From Candidatus Onthocola gallistercoris (GTDB lineage: Bacteria; Bacillota; Clostridia; Lachnospirales; Lachnospiraceae): a DNA stretch of 51,798 nt. The DNA lies in assembly GCA_018715345.1 (NCBI GenBank), contig DVLT01000044.1, positions 1-51,798 of the forward strand, read 5' to 3'. Numbering within the stretch: the first letter of the stretch is position 1; each line of letters begins with the position of its first letter. The position numbers were made by a program, and so were the translations under genes. The notes below the pieces were generated by a model. It was not told where the DNA came from and ran no database searches. It saw only the letters and a list, made by a program, of their open reading frames with translations. This document shows, in pieces, positions 9,068-17,327 of the stretch.

Positions 9068-9733
9068 TCAGCAGACCTTGCCTCCATTGGCCTTTAATTT
9101 AAAGGTGCAGCCAAATATTTCCGCAGCCCGCCGGCACATGAGCATCCGCTGGAGAAATATTTCAAAATAGTCGATGACAGTACACATGCTTTCATCCAGG
9201 GCCAGATTCATCTGGATCACTTTTTCTTCTCTGCGGATCTCGATCTCAGAGGACAGCACCGCATAATTGACCCGGTCATGGGCATCAAAGCTGGACAAAG
9301 GTTTATTCCGCACCCGTGTCCTCCGTACATCGCTCTTGTCAGCCAATATCAACGCCGCAGATACCGGATCCACTGCGGTTCCAGTGGCCTCATCGTGATT
9401 ACCGATGGCGCGCATGACCGTCGCCCGATCTTCGTTTTCCATTCCCCGGTCTTTCAATATATGATAAGCCAATATGGCTCCGCTGTGGGCATGGTCGTGC
9501 CGGTTGACACTGTTTCCGATATCGTGGATATAGCCGGCTATACGGGCCAACTCCACCGTATGCGCATCATGATCCAAAGTGGTCAAGATATCACCCGCCA
9601 ATTTAGCCACTCTCAAGGCATGGACTCTGGAATGTTCTGTATATCCCAAAGCCCCTAAGGCAGCATCGCCTTGCCGGATCAGTTCATTGATCTCCCCATC
9701 GTTTTTGATCATTTCATAATTTATCGTTTTCAT
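9068..9733 (-). CDS. HD-domain phosphohydrolase
   Basis: 221-residue metal-dependent phosphohydrolase of the HD superfamily. The metal ligands are visible: TEHSRVH (about 32-38), the YIHDIGN core (His70-Asp71), HDHAHSG (about 79-85), GNHDEA and ILADKSDVRRTRVRN (about 130-145). The latter segment suggests a nucleotide or nucleotide-like substrate. The 78 bases to the downstream PRTase gene and the shared strand suggest co-transcription, so it may take part in the Ter-linked pathway. However, similar HD proteins occur elsewhere in Clostridia, and the linkage may be accidental. RBS AAGGATGG precedes ATG. The family call is certain; the role is not. Confidence 0.85.
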   Translation of the reverse strand: MKTINYEMIKNDGEINELIRQGDAALGALGYTEHSRVHALRVAKLAGDILTTLDHDAHTVELARIAGYIHDIGNSVNRHDHAHSGAILAYHILKDRGMENEDRATVMRAIGNHDEATGTAVDPVSAALILADKSDVRRTRVRNKPLSSFDAHDRVNYAVLSSEIEIRREEKVIQMNLALDESMCTVIDYFEIFLQRMLMCRRAAEIFGCTFKLKANGGKVC

Positions 9734-9847
9734 TTTATACCATCCTTTTTATGCATCATCTCCTTTTCATAACATAATATCGATAATTACTGTTTTTTAT
9801 CTTTTAAATCCTGGTAAATTCAACGTCTTTTCCAAGCTGTCCATGTC

Positions 9848-10828
9848 CTATTTGGATGAAAAACGAAAGATCAGCATCTCCACCGCGATCTGATCGGTCA
9901 TCTGTCCAGTCTTTATCCGCGTCTCCGCTTCCACGCAGGATTCCACAGCCCGCCTCAATTCAGCCAGGGAAAAATACTGGCAAAGGGGAGCGTTCTTCCG
10001 CACGATAAATTCCCTTATCCCCATCCTTTCCGCGGCCACATGTATGGGATAACCCTTATCCAACAGATCTTTGATCTGAAATAACTGGTTGAACTGCCGG
10101 GTGATCAGATAAAGGATGCGCATGGGCGGCTCCCGCAGCGTGAGCAGATCCTGATACAGTTTCAGCGCTTCCGTCTGCCGTTTTCCGGCCACCGCAGAGA
10201 TCATATCAAAAATCTTGTTTTCCGTATGCACGGTACAGACAGCCTGGATATCCTGCCGGGTGATCTCTTCTTGGCCATCTGTGTATAGGATCAGTTTTTC
10301 CAGTTCACTGCGCACATTTTCCATGTCCGTGTCCACTGTGTCAAAAAAGTATCTTAATGTGGCGTCGGACATGATACGTCCTTCTCTTTTCAGCATTCCC
10401 TGGACCCAACGGCCAAGCATACGTTCATCCGGCCGATCCAGACAGGCGGCATACCCTTGTTTGGATACCAGCTTATACAGTTTGTTCCGTTTGTCCACGT
10501 CTTTTTCCACAAAAACCATAAACGTGGTTTCCGGTAGCGTCTTTAAGTATTCCGTCAGTTCCTCCTGGGAAGATGTGAAAAATCCGCTGTTTTCCACCAC
10601 GATCAAACGGCGTTCCGAAAAAAAAGGCAATGTTTCACTCATATCGATCAGCGCCGGGACCGAAATATCCTTACCTTCATAATAATTGCAGTTCATCGTA
10701 TCCCCTTCACGGATCAGAGCCTGTTCCAATTTGTCCCGGTATTGACGGCGCAGATAGTCCTCACTGCCATAAAGCAGATAGATCTGTTTGAAATTGCCTG
10801 ATTTTAAATGCTGATTTAATGTCTTCAT
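9848..10828 (-). CDS. holA: DNA polymerase III delta subunit
   Basis: 326 residues, the usual length for HolA/YqeN, the clamp-loader subunit that opens the beta clamp. The N-terminal IYLLYGSEDYLRRQYRDKL, the LPFFSERRLIVVEN stretch (about 65-78) and the C-terminal helical collar domain (ILYLITRQFNQLFQIKDLL) are characteristic. The start has GAGGAG 8 bases upstream. It follows comEC after 118 bases without an evident terminator; comEC-holA neighbourhood is common in Firmicutes, so it is probably read from the com promoter and perhaps also from one of its own. Confidence 0.94.
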   Translation of the reverse strand: MKTLNQHLKSGNFKQIYLLYGSEDYLRRQYRDKLEQALIREGDTMNCNYYEGKDISVPALIDMSETLPFFSERRLIVVENSGFFTSSQEELTEYLKTLPETTFMVFVEKDVDKRNKLYKLVSKQGYAACLDRPDERMLGRWVQGMLKREGRIMSDATLRYFFDTVDTDMENVRSELEKLILYTDGQEEITRQDIQAVCTVHTENKIFDMISAVAGKRQTEALKLYQDLLTLREPPMRILYLITRQFNQLFQIKDLLDKGYPIHVAAERMGIREFIVRKNAPLCQYFSLAELRRAVESCVEAETRIKTGQMTDQIAVEMLIFRFSSK

Positions 10829-10946
10829 GGTACGACTCCTCTTTTAATGGATCCAATATGGATCTGGTCCTATGCTAAAGTCCCCAGCCTCCATTTTGGG
10901 GATCCTGTCTGTACTTTTTTCAGATGGAAATAAGTATAACATCTTT

Positions 10947-13253
10947 TTATGGATTATGGTAGGTTTGGACGATGATTTGTCCCTGTTGGCTTCTTACGAA
11001 AATGGCCCCGCTTTCAGCTGTATTCTTCCATAGGATATGCTGCTTTTCCAATCTTTCGAGCGTCTCCTTTGCCGGATGACCATACCGATTATCCGATCCT
11101 GCAGAGATCAGGGCGCAGGCCGGGGAAATCTGTTCCAAAAAGGGGATGGTCGTGGAATAGGCCGAGCCATGGTGAGCCACTTTCAAAATATCCACATTCT
11201 CCAGCTTTTCCTGCAAAATGAGCGCTTTCTCCCCCGCTTCTGTCAGGTCACCGGTAAAAAGGAAACGGCCGCCCTCCGCAGTTACCAGAAGTACCAGGGA
11301 ACCTGTATTTTTATCCTCATACACATTTCCTCTGTCGGGATAAAGGCATTGATAGCTTGTCTCGCCGTCCCGGATCCGGTCGCCGGCAGCCATGGTCCGT
11401 ACCGTTATGCCTTTACTCTTTGCCAAGTCAGCCAGTTCTGACAATCCTTCATCCCCCTCCACTTCCGGCAGGATGAGCATACAGATCTTAAACTGACCGT
11501 CTTTTATGATCTCCCTGCATCCGGATATATGATCCTCATCTGAATGGCTTAAAAACCACATGTCCACTTGCTGACGGCCATAATATTTCAGGAAGGGCAG
11601 AATGCGGTAAATCCCCACCTGACTGACGGAAGAACTGCCCCCATCGATCAAAACCGTCCGGCCTTCCGGTGTCATCATACACAGGCCGTCCCCCTGTCCC
11701 ACATCCAGGCAGGTTAAAAGCGCCTCCGGCCGTTTTCCGAAGATCAGCACCGCCAAGCTCATCCCAAACCCGATCCGAACGGCCATCAGTCGAAGCGACC
11801 GTCCCTTTTCACGTACCGATAAAGCCAGCCAGAGACTGCCTGTCAACACATATATGCCTACCCACAAAAGCGAAGGAAAGCCAGCGATCCAGGTCTTGGC
11901 CGGCAAACCGTGGATCCCTTGGAAAAACAGCCCTACCGGCTGACATAATAGATAAGCGGCCTGTTCTGCCCCCGGAAGTTGGGTTCCAAAACTGCCCGTA
12001 AGTCCCACAACCATCATATAGGGGATCAGTTTTGAAATGACCGGTATCAGCCAAAGACTGTACAACAGACCATAAATGGGAATTTCATAGGAAAAATAGA
12101 GAAGTACCGGAAGAGTGGTGAAAAATATGGCCGCCTGGATACAAATGGCATGACACAGTTTTTTCAAAGACGTTCGGGAACTTATCCAGTCCTTTTTTGT
12201 CAAAGTTTCCCACATATGGCTCCCCACTGCCATGCCTGCCATCGCGGCATAGGAAAACCAAAGTCCCGAATACGTCAAAGCCATTGGCCTCCGCATCAAA
12301 ATAGCCGCCGCTGACAAAACCGTGGACGTGGCAAAATCGTTGGTACGGCCGAATATCCGGCTGCCTGTCTGGAATAAAAACATGATCCAGGCTCTCTGCA
12401 GAGAAAACCCAAATCCGGTAAGCAGGCTGTATAAAGTGGTCAGCAAAACAGCCGCCATCTCCGATGTCCATTCGCCCACACGGCAGCGTTTTCGTAAAAA
12501 TCGATACAGCCCTGCGCCTATAAATCCCATATGCAGCCCGGATACGGTGACAAGGTGCAGCCATCCATTGGCCTTATAATAATTTTTTAATTCCGGCTGG
12601 AAATCCGACTTGTCTCCCAGGACCATCGCCTGCACAACCCCGGAAACATTTTCCGGAAACGCTGTCGAATAAAAGGCCGCCATGCGTTCTTTTCCCACGT
12701 CCAATAGTCTTGTCAGGCTGAATACCGGGCGTTTGTGGGATAAGATGACACTGCTATCCAGCTTGTAAACCGCCTGGATGGAACGGTTATAATCTGCTTC
12801 ATCATACTGTCCAGGATTGTCCGCATCGGAAAACGGTCGGCACTCCCCCTTCACAGTCAGCCGATCATCCCGGTATATTTCCCTTTCCGGGAAATCTTCC
12901 AACCGGCAAAGGATCTTTTCTCCGCCGTTTTCCATATAACACTGAAAAGAACGTTCCGTTTTTTTCACCTCTGTCACCCGGCCGGAAAAGATCCGCTGTC
13001 CGCCTTCATGAACGGTTGCTTCCAAAAGGAAGCCTTCCCATTCCTTTCGGACGGCCATCCCCCGTAAAAACCCCAAAATCAAAAAGGCAGAAAAAACCGC
13101 CAGATATATCTTTTGTGCTTTTTCTGCCTTTAGTAACCCTATGATCCAAAGGATCATCAAACCTACGGCCGGCAACCATATGCCAGGGCCGAAGGCGGCA
13201 GCAACTCCGATGATACAGGCGATACCCAGTCCCATCAATGTCCTGCCTTTCAA
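10947..13253 (-). CDS. comEC: ComEC/Rec2 DNA-uptake channel protein
   Basis: 768-residue integral membrane protein that carries single-stranded DNA across the membrane during natural transformation. N-terminal membrane helices are followed by an OB-like region, the multi-helix competence domain (VSGLHMGFIGAGLYRFLRK) and a C-terminal metallo-beta-lactamase domain with LDVGQGDG, LIDGGSSS, the SHSDEDHISG metal motif and VAHHGS. These nuclease-like metal ligands are intact. The start is TTG at 13253, with AGGAG 8 bases upstream; an ATG lies six codons further in. It follows the GerMN lipoprotein by 33 bases in the comEA-regulator-kinase-gerM-comEC-holA run. Confidence 0.93.
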   Translation of the reverse strand: MKGRTLMGLGIACIIGVAAAFGPGIWLPAVGLMILWIIGLLKAEKAQKIYLAVFSAFLILGFLRGMAVRKEWEGFLLEATVHEGGQRIFSGRVTEVKKTERSFQCYMENGGEKILCRLEDFPEREIYRDDRLTVKGECRPFSDADNPGQYDEADYNRSIQAVYKLDSSVILSHKRPVFSLTRLLDVGKERMAAFYSTAFPENVSGVVQAMVLGDKSDFQPELKNYYKANGWLHLVTVSGLHMGFIGAGLYRFLRKRCRVGEWTSEMAAVLLTTLYSLLTGFGFSLQRAWIMFLFQTGSRIFGRTNDFATSTVLSAAAILMRRPMALTYSGLWFSYAAMAGMAVGSHMWETLTKKDWISSRTSLKKLCHAICIQAAIFFTTLPVLLYFSYEIPIYGLLYSLWLIPVISKLIPYMMVVGLTGSFGTQLPGAEQAAYLLCQPVGLFFQGIHGLPAKTWIAGFPSLLWVGIYVLTGSLWLALSVREKGRSLRLMAVRIGFGMSLAVLIFGKRPEALLTCLDVGQGDGLCMMTPEGRTVLIDGGSSSVSQVGIYRILPFLKYYGRQQVDMWFLSHSDEDHISGCREIIKDGQFKICMLILPEVEGDEGLSELADLAKSKGITVRTMAAGDRIRDGETSYQCLYPDRGNVYEDKNTGSLVLLVTAEGGRFLFTGDLTEAGEKALILQEKLENVDILKVAHHGSAYSTTIPFLEQISPACALISAGSDNRYGHPAKETLERLEKQHILWKNTAESGAIFVRSQQGQIIVQTYHNP

Positions 13254-13286
13254 TAGATTAACTCCTATTCTTTTCGATCTTATCGA

Positions 13287-14432
13287 TCATTCCTGAGCCA
13301 CAGCCGGCGTCTCTTCAACCGATCCGGCCTGGGCTGTCTCACTTTCTTCCACCGCCGACTGGGCCGGCTCCGTCTGGACTTCTGTTTCCGGCGCTCCTAT
13401 GCCCCGCTCCCGTATTTCCTTTTCCAAATCCAGCGGATTGTCCTCTTCCACGTCTGAGGCCTTCGTCTGCTTTTCCACAAAAGACATGTCCTTCTCGATC
13501 AGGCCGTCGATCTTAACGCCATCAATGCTTTCCGTAAATATCTCACCGTCGATCATAAACTGGACCCGGCTGATCCCAGACAGTTGGGTCAAAGAATTGA
13601 CGATGGAATACACATTCAGGGCGAAACTTTGATCATCCACCCTTTGAAGGAACTCTTTTGACAGATCCACATAGCAGATACCCTCTTTCACAGAGACCTT
13701 GTTCACCCGTGTATCTTCCGGAATGGCGGAATGCAGATCATCATGGATCGGGCCGCTGATCAAGCTGTTGACAACCGCAGTCTCCAGATTGATCTTACTC
13801 AGATACTTGACCACCACATCCTCCACTTTTAATGCAGACCTATCATCATTTGCAAAATACAGAGTCACATAATCTTCCCGTACATATTCCATATTGCCGT
13901 TGATATCCAGCACAAAGTCCTTATTGCGCATCAGGAGCGTATTGCCGTCATCGCCTGTCAGAGGCGTCTCCCCGATCACAAAGGAAACATACTGGATATC
14001 GTCATTAAACTGGGTCAGTGTCTTGACAATGGCCGCCCGGGTCAGTATCTCTGCTTCCCGGCTTTGCTCATTATAGCTTTCGTCAAAATACAATGTGACC
14101 TGTTTACTGTCCGCATCATAGGTAAAATTATTCACATGGACATTGCCGTACAAAACGCTCCGATATACATTGTCATCCGGCGCTTCTGAAAGGTCTGCCA
14201 GGCACTCATTGATCAGATCCTCCACCTCTGTGGACGCAAATTCCTTTGCCACCTCAATGATCCGCGTTTCCTCCCGGTTGATCCAGTATATACGGTGAGA
14301 AACTGCCGTTGTCACCACTTCCTGTCCATCCTCGGTCAAAAACAGTGACCGGATCTGGGCGCAGCCGCCAAGTACCGCGCACACGCAGAAAATGCACAGA
14401 AAGATGCCGATCCATCTGCTCTTTTTCCTCAT
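13287..14432 (-). CDS. GerMN-domain lipoprotein
   Basis: About 381 residues. A signal peptide ends in the lipobox LGGC (Cys about 24), so it should be anchored on the outer face of the membrane. Two GerMN (spore germination/sporulation) domains follow: about 45-160 and about 185-305, the second containing VNSLISGPIHDDLHSAIPEDT and GICYVDLSKEF. The C-terminal tail is Glu/Thr/Ala-rich and probably disordered. The gene starts 15 bases after the sensor kinase gene stops, with GGGAGG 7 bases before ATG. Because of its position it is a candidate accessory sensor for that kinase, as LpqB is for MtrB in Actinobacteria; that function is inference. Confidence 0.86.
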   Translation of the reverse strand: MRKKSRWIGIFLCIFCVCAVLGGCAQIRSLFLTEDGQEVVTTAVSHRIYWINREETRIIEVAKEFASTEVEDLINECLADLSEAPDDNVYRSVLYGNVHVNNFTYDADSKQVTLYFDESYNEQSREAEILTRAAIVKTLTQFNDDIQYVSFVIGETPLTGDDGNTLLMRNKDFVLDINGNMEYVREDYVTLYFANDDRSALKVEDVVVKYLSKINLETAVVNSLISGPIHDDLHSAIPEDTRVNKVSVKEGICYVDLSKEFLQRVDDQSFALNVYSIVNSLTQLSGISRVQFMIDGEIFTESIDGVKIDGLIEKDMSFVEKQTKASDVEEDNPLDLEKEIRERGIGAPETEVQTEPAQSAVEESETAQAGSVEETPAVAQE

Positions 14433-14447
14433 CACGACACCTCCCGA

Positions 14448-15905
14448 TCACTTTTTATGTTTCAGAGGAATACGCACAACAAAAACGGAGCCCTCATCTT
14501 CCTTACTGTTTACCTTTATGGCGCCATCATGCATCAAAACGATATTCTGGGTAATGGCCAGGCCCAGTCCGGTGCCGCCGGTTTCCCGGGAACGGGCTTT
14601 ATCAACCCGGTAAAAACGTTCAAATATCTGATCCTGATACTCCTCCGGGATACCGATGCCCGAATCGGCCACTTTCACGTAAAAATACTTGTGATCCGCG
14701 TTCAAAGACACTTGTACCCAGCCTCCGGCCACATTGTACTTGATCCCGTTTTCCACCAGATTGGTAAAAGCCAGATTCATCTTGACCTCATCGCACTCTG
14801 CCATCACCGGCCGGAAACTTTCCAGCACCAGTTCGATATTGCGCTGGGACGCGATGGGACGCAGCCGCTTCAGTATCAGTTCCAGCATCTCATTGATATC
14901 CACTTCGGATATGTTCAATTCCGCCACTGCCTTGTCCATCTTCACAAGGGACAGCAAATCATTGATGATGGAATTTTCCCGGTCGATCTCCTCCACGATA
15001 TCATGCATAAATTCTTTATAAACTTCATTGGGTACATTTTCCTGCATGTTCAGGGAATCCGCCAACACTTTGATGGAAGTGATGGGAGTCTTCAGCTCAT
15101 GGGAAACGTTGGAGACAAATTCCTGCCGGGAATTTTCCAGTTTTCTCAATTTGTTCAGCATGGTATTGAAGGAATCCGAGATCCGCTTCAATTCAGAAAA
15201 ACCTCTCAGATGGATCTCCTCATCAAAATGGCCTTCCGCCATATGGTCGATGGAATTGGTCACCCGTTTCAGCGGTTTTATAAAAATATAAGCGATGGAA
15301 ACCGCCAGGACCACACATAATACCGCCAGGCCAATGGTGATCGCCGTATAGGATGAACTGATGGACTGGCATGTTTTTACGATATCCGATGTGGAAGAGT
15401 AAAACAACAGCACACCCAGGACAGTCTGCTTGTCCTCGGAGGTAATGGGCGCCGCCAACTCCAACATCCCATCTTCTTCGTTATAGTGACGGACTTCTTC
15501 CCCATTCATGGCCCGTATGGTCTCTTCGGATACCGAATAGGTACCGTCCAGAGTAGAATAATTATCCTTAACGATCTTATACGCGCTGTTGACGATCAAT
15601 ATACGGGCATTGTATAGGGAAGCGGACTGGGTCAGGTCATTGTTCACCGTCTCCTGGTTTTCTCCTGCAAAAAAATTACTCCTCATGATCTGATTGGACA
15701 GTATCAGGGCGTAACTGGATAACTCGTCCATCCGTTTGCTCCGCAACTGAGCCTCTATGTTTTCCAACGCGATATAACGCATAATAAATAAAGGGCTGAT
15801 AGTCACCACGATCAGAGCGACTATCAACCATAACTGCATGCTGTACAGAATTCCGCTTTTCTTTTTTTGTTTCTTTGTCCTAGTTCTGGAAGAAATAACC
15901 AACAC
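14448..15905 (-). CDS. Sensor histidine kinase (WalK/MtrB-like architecture)
   Basis: 485 residues. Order: basic N-terminus, membrane helix (about 24-44), extracytoplasmic sensor region of about 140 residues, second helix (about 188-209), HAMP (about 210-260), HisKA with phospho-acceptor His269 (SNVSHELKTPITS), and HATPase with NLVENGIKYN, DSGIGIPEEYQ, ERFYR and TGGTGLGLAI. All catalytic boxes are intact. The start is GTG at 15905, overlapping the response regulator gene by 26 bases; the RBS is weak, and ATG at 15839 would remove part of the cytoplasmic N-terminus. It pairs with the OmpR-type regulator immediately upstream. The signal is unknown. Confidence 0.92.
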   Translation of the reverse strand: MLVISSRTRTKKQKKKSGILYSMQLWLIVALIVVTISPLFIMRYIALENIEAQLRSKRMDELSSYALILSNQIMRSNFFAGENQETVNNDLTQSASLYNARILIVNSAYKIVKDNYSTLDGTYSVSEETIRAMNGEEVRHYNEEDGMLELAAPITSEDKQTVLGVLLFYSSTSDIVKTCQSISSSYTAITIGLAVLCVVLAVSIAYIFIKPLKRVTNSIDHMAEGHFDEEIHLRGFSELKRISDSFNTMLNKLRKLENSRQEFVSNVSHELKTPITSIKVLADSLNMQENVPNEVYKEFMHDIVEEIDRENSIINDLLSLVKMDKAVAELNISEVDINEMLELILKRLRPIASQRNIELVLESFRPVMAECDEVKMNLAFTNLVENGIKYNVAGGWVQVSLNADHKYFYVKVADSGIGIPEEYQDQIFERFYRVDKARSRETGGTGLGLAITQNIVLMHDGAIKVNSKEDEGSVFVVRIPLKHKK

Positions 15906-16569
15906 CCCATTTTGTATGTATATATCTTGGCTCGCTCGGGTTATTCTCGATCTTCTCTCTCAGACGGCGCACATGTACATCCACTGTACGCACATCGCCC
16001 GGATAGTCATAACCCCATACCAGATTCAGCAGATTCTCCCGGTTATAGACCTTATTGGGGTTGGTGATCAGCAGTTCCAAAAGATCAAATTCCTTTGCCG
16101 TCAGATTTACTTCCTTACCGGATATAAATACCCGCCGGCCGTCCAGATCGATACGCATATCGCCGGAAACAATGGTCCTGGAATCCGCCGGCGCTTCCTT
16201 TTTGGCTTTTGTCCGACGCATGACAGCCTTTATCCTTGCCTTAACTTCCAGAATATTAAAAGGTTTCGTTATATAATCATCGGCACCGTACTCAAGTCCC
16301 AGGATCTTATCCATGTCGTCGCCTTTTGCTGTCAGCATGATGATCGGGACATCTGAAAATTCCCGGATCATCTGGCACACTTCAAACCCATTGATCTCCG
16401 GAAGCATCACATCCAGGAGAATGATATCATAAGCGCGGTTTTGAGCCATGTCCAACGCTGTCCGTCCATCATAGGCCACTTCCACTTCCATGCCATCCTG
16501 TTCCAAGCTGTACCGAATACCTTTAACGATCAACTTCTCGTCATCCACAACGAGTACTTTCCTTGCCAT
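15880..16569 (-). CDS. OmpR/PhoB-family response regulator
   Basis: About 229 residues. Receiver domain with acidic Asp9-Asp10, phospho-acceptor Asp53 (IILLDVMLPEING), MLTAK and a TKPF lysine near 103; winged-helix DNA-binding domain from about 130 to the end (AKEFDLLELLITNPNKV, RTVDVHVRRLREKIE). It resembles WalR/YycF, MtrA and ResD regulators, and sequence alone does not separate these. ATG at 16569 is preferred, since GAGGTGG is ideally placed; a GTG three codons upstream is in frame. comEA stops about 10 bases before this start and the cognate kinase overlaps its end. Confidence 0.94.
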   Translation of the reverse strand: MARKVLVVDDEKLIVKGIRYSLEQDGMEVEVAYDGRTALDMAQNRAYDIILLDVMLPEINGFEVCQMIREFSDVPIIMLTAKGDDMDKILGLEYGADDYITKPFNILEVKARIKAVMRRTKAKKEAPADSRTIVSGDMRIDLDGRRVFISGKEVNLTAKEFDLLELLITNPNKVYNRENLLNLVWGYDYPGDVRTVDVHVRRLREKIENNPSEPRYIHTKWGVGYFFQN

Positions 16570-16579
16570 CTTATCCACC

Positions 16580-17179
16580 TCAATCTATTGTCACCAAATC
16601 TTTGATCTGTTCATATGTTGCGGACTTGATCCCCGGAACTTCCATCAGTTCTTCTGGGGAAGAAAAACCGCCGTTCTCCTCCCGGTAACGGATGATCCCT
16701 GCCGCTTTCGACGGGCCGATCCCTGGCAGCGTCAGAAGTTCTGCTTCCGTGGCCGTATTCAGATGGATCCGTCCATCCGACACGTCCTGTTCCCCTTCAG
16801 TCCCGTCCAAAACACTGTTCTGCGCTTCCTCCATACTGGGAATATAAATCTTCTGGCCGTCACTGACCAGTTCTGCCAGATTGACCGAATCAGAAGCCGC
16901 TTCCCCGGTCAAACCTCCGGCAGCTTCCACTGCCTGAAAAAGCCGGCAACCCTCCGGCAATTCGTAAACTCCCGGACAGTTCACACAGCCGCATACATAA
17001 ACCCATATGCTCTCCAGCGATATCGCGCTTTCTTCTTCGCCCGCTGTCTGGACTTTCCCGGATCCCTCCAGGCTGTCCCCGGTCTCTCCGGAAAGGATCT
17101 CCATTTCCTGTCCGGAACAACCTGTCAACAAGACTGCAGCCATGAACCAGATCATCAGACATTTCAAAATCATCATCAT
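16580..17179 (-). CDS. comEA: ComEA-type DNA-binding protein, predicted lipoprotein
   Basis: 199 residues. A short N-terminal hydrophobic segment ends in LLTGC, a lipobox, so this ComEA is probably a lipoprotein rather than having the usual single membrane helix. An SLBB domain follows (about 55-115; VYVCGCVNCPGVYEL, with an unusual C-x-C-x2-C cluster), then a linker and a C-terminal helix-hairpin-helix pair (about 135-198; INTATEAELLTLPGIG-like pattern and FSSPEELMEVPGIKSATYEQI). The HhH region binds double-stranded DNA and passes it to ComEC. Three ATG codons stand in tandem at the start. It is the first gene of the run, and an RNA hairpin may cover its ribosome binding site. Confidence 0.9.
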   Translation of the reverse strand: MMMILKCLMIWFMAAVLLTGCSGQEMEILSGETGDSLEGSGKVQTAGEEESAISLESIWVYVCGCVNCPGVYELPEGCRLFQAVEAAGGLTGEAASDSVNLAELVSDGQKIYIPSMEEAQNSVLDGTEGEQDVSDGRIHLNTATEAELLTLPGIGPSKAAGIIRYREENGGFSSPEELMEVPGIKSATYEQIKDLVTID

Positions 17180-17180
17180 C

Positions 17181-17207
17181 TTTTCCCATCCTTTCCGGAT
17201 GGAAAAA
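17181..17207 (-). promoter_or_regulatory. Hairpin covering the comEA ribosome binding site
   Basis: On the minus strand, TTTTTCCATCC and GGATGGGAAAA face each other across a GGAAA loop, giving roughly ten base pairs with one bulged base. The right arm contains the AAAGGATGGG purine stretch that must serve as ribosome binding site for comEA. It could hide the site until melted by a protein, small RNA or temperature. Structure seen by eye; function is inference. Confidence 0.45.
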
Positions 17208-17247
17208 CCAACCCGGGGCGTCTCTCCCCGGCATCATACATATTCAT

Positions 17248-17277
17248 TGTACTCAAATTTCAGGCTAAAAACAATAG
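17248..17277 (-). promoter_or_regulatory. Sigma-A promoter of the comEA operon
   Basis: On the minus strand, TTGTTT, a 17-base spacer and TACAAT stand about 75 bases upstream of comEA. The leader between the promoter and the gene also contains a short CCGGGG/CCCCGG inverted repeat (about 17213-17231) and the hairpin over the ribosome binding site. Confidence 0.6.
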
Positions 17278-17327
17278 ATATTTTTGCAAAAATATGTCCG
17301 TAAAACCACCGCTCTTTTATGGGATTT

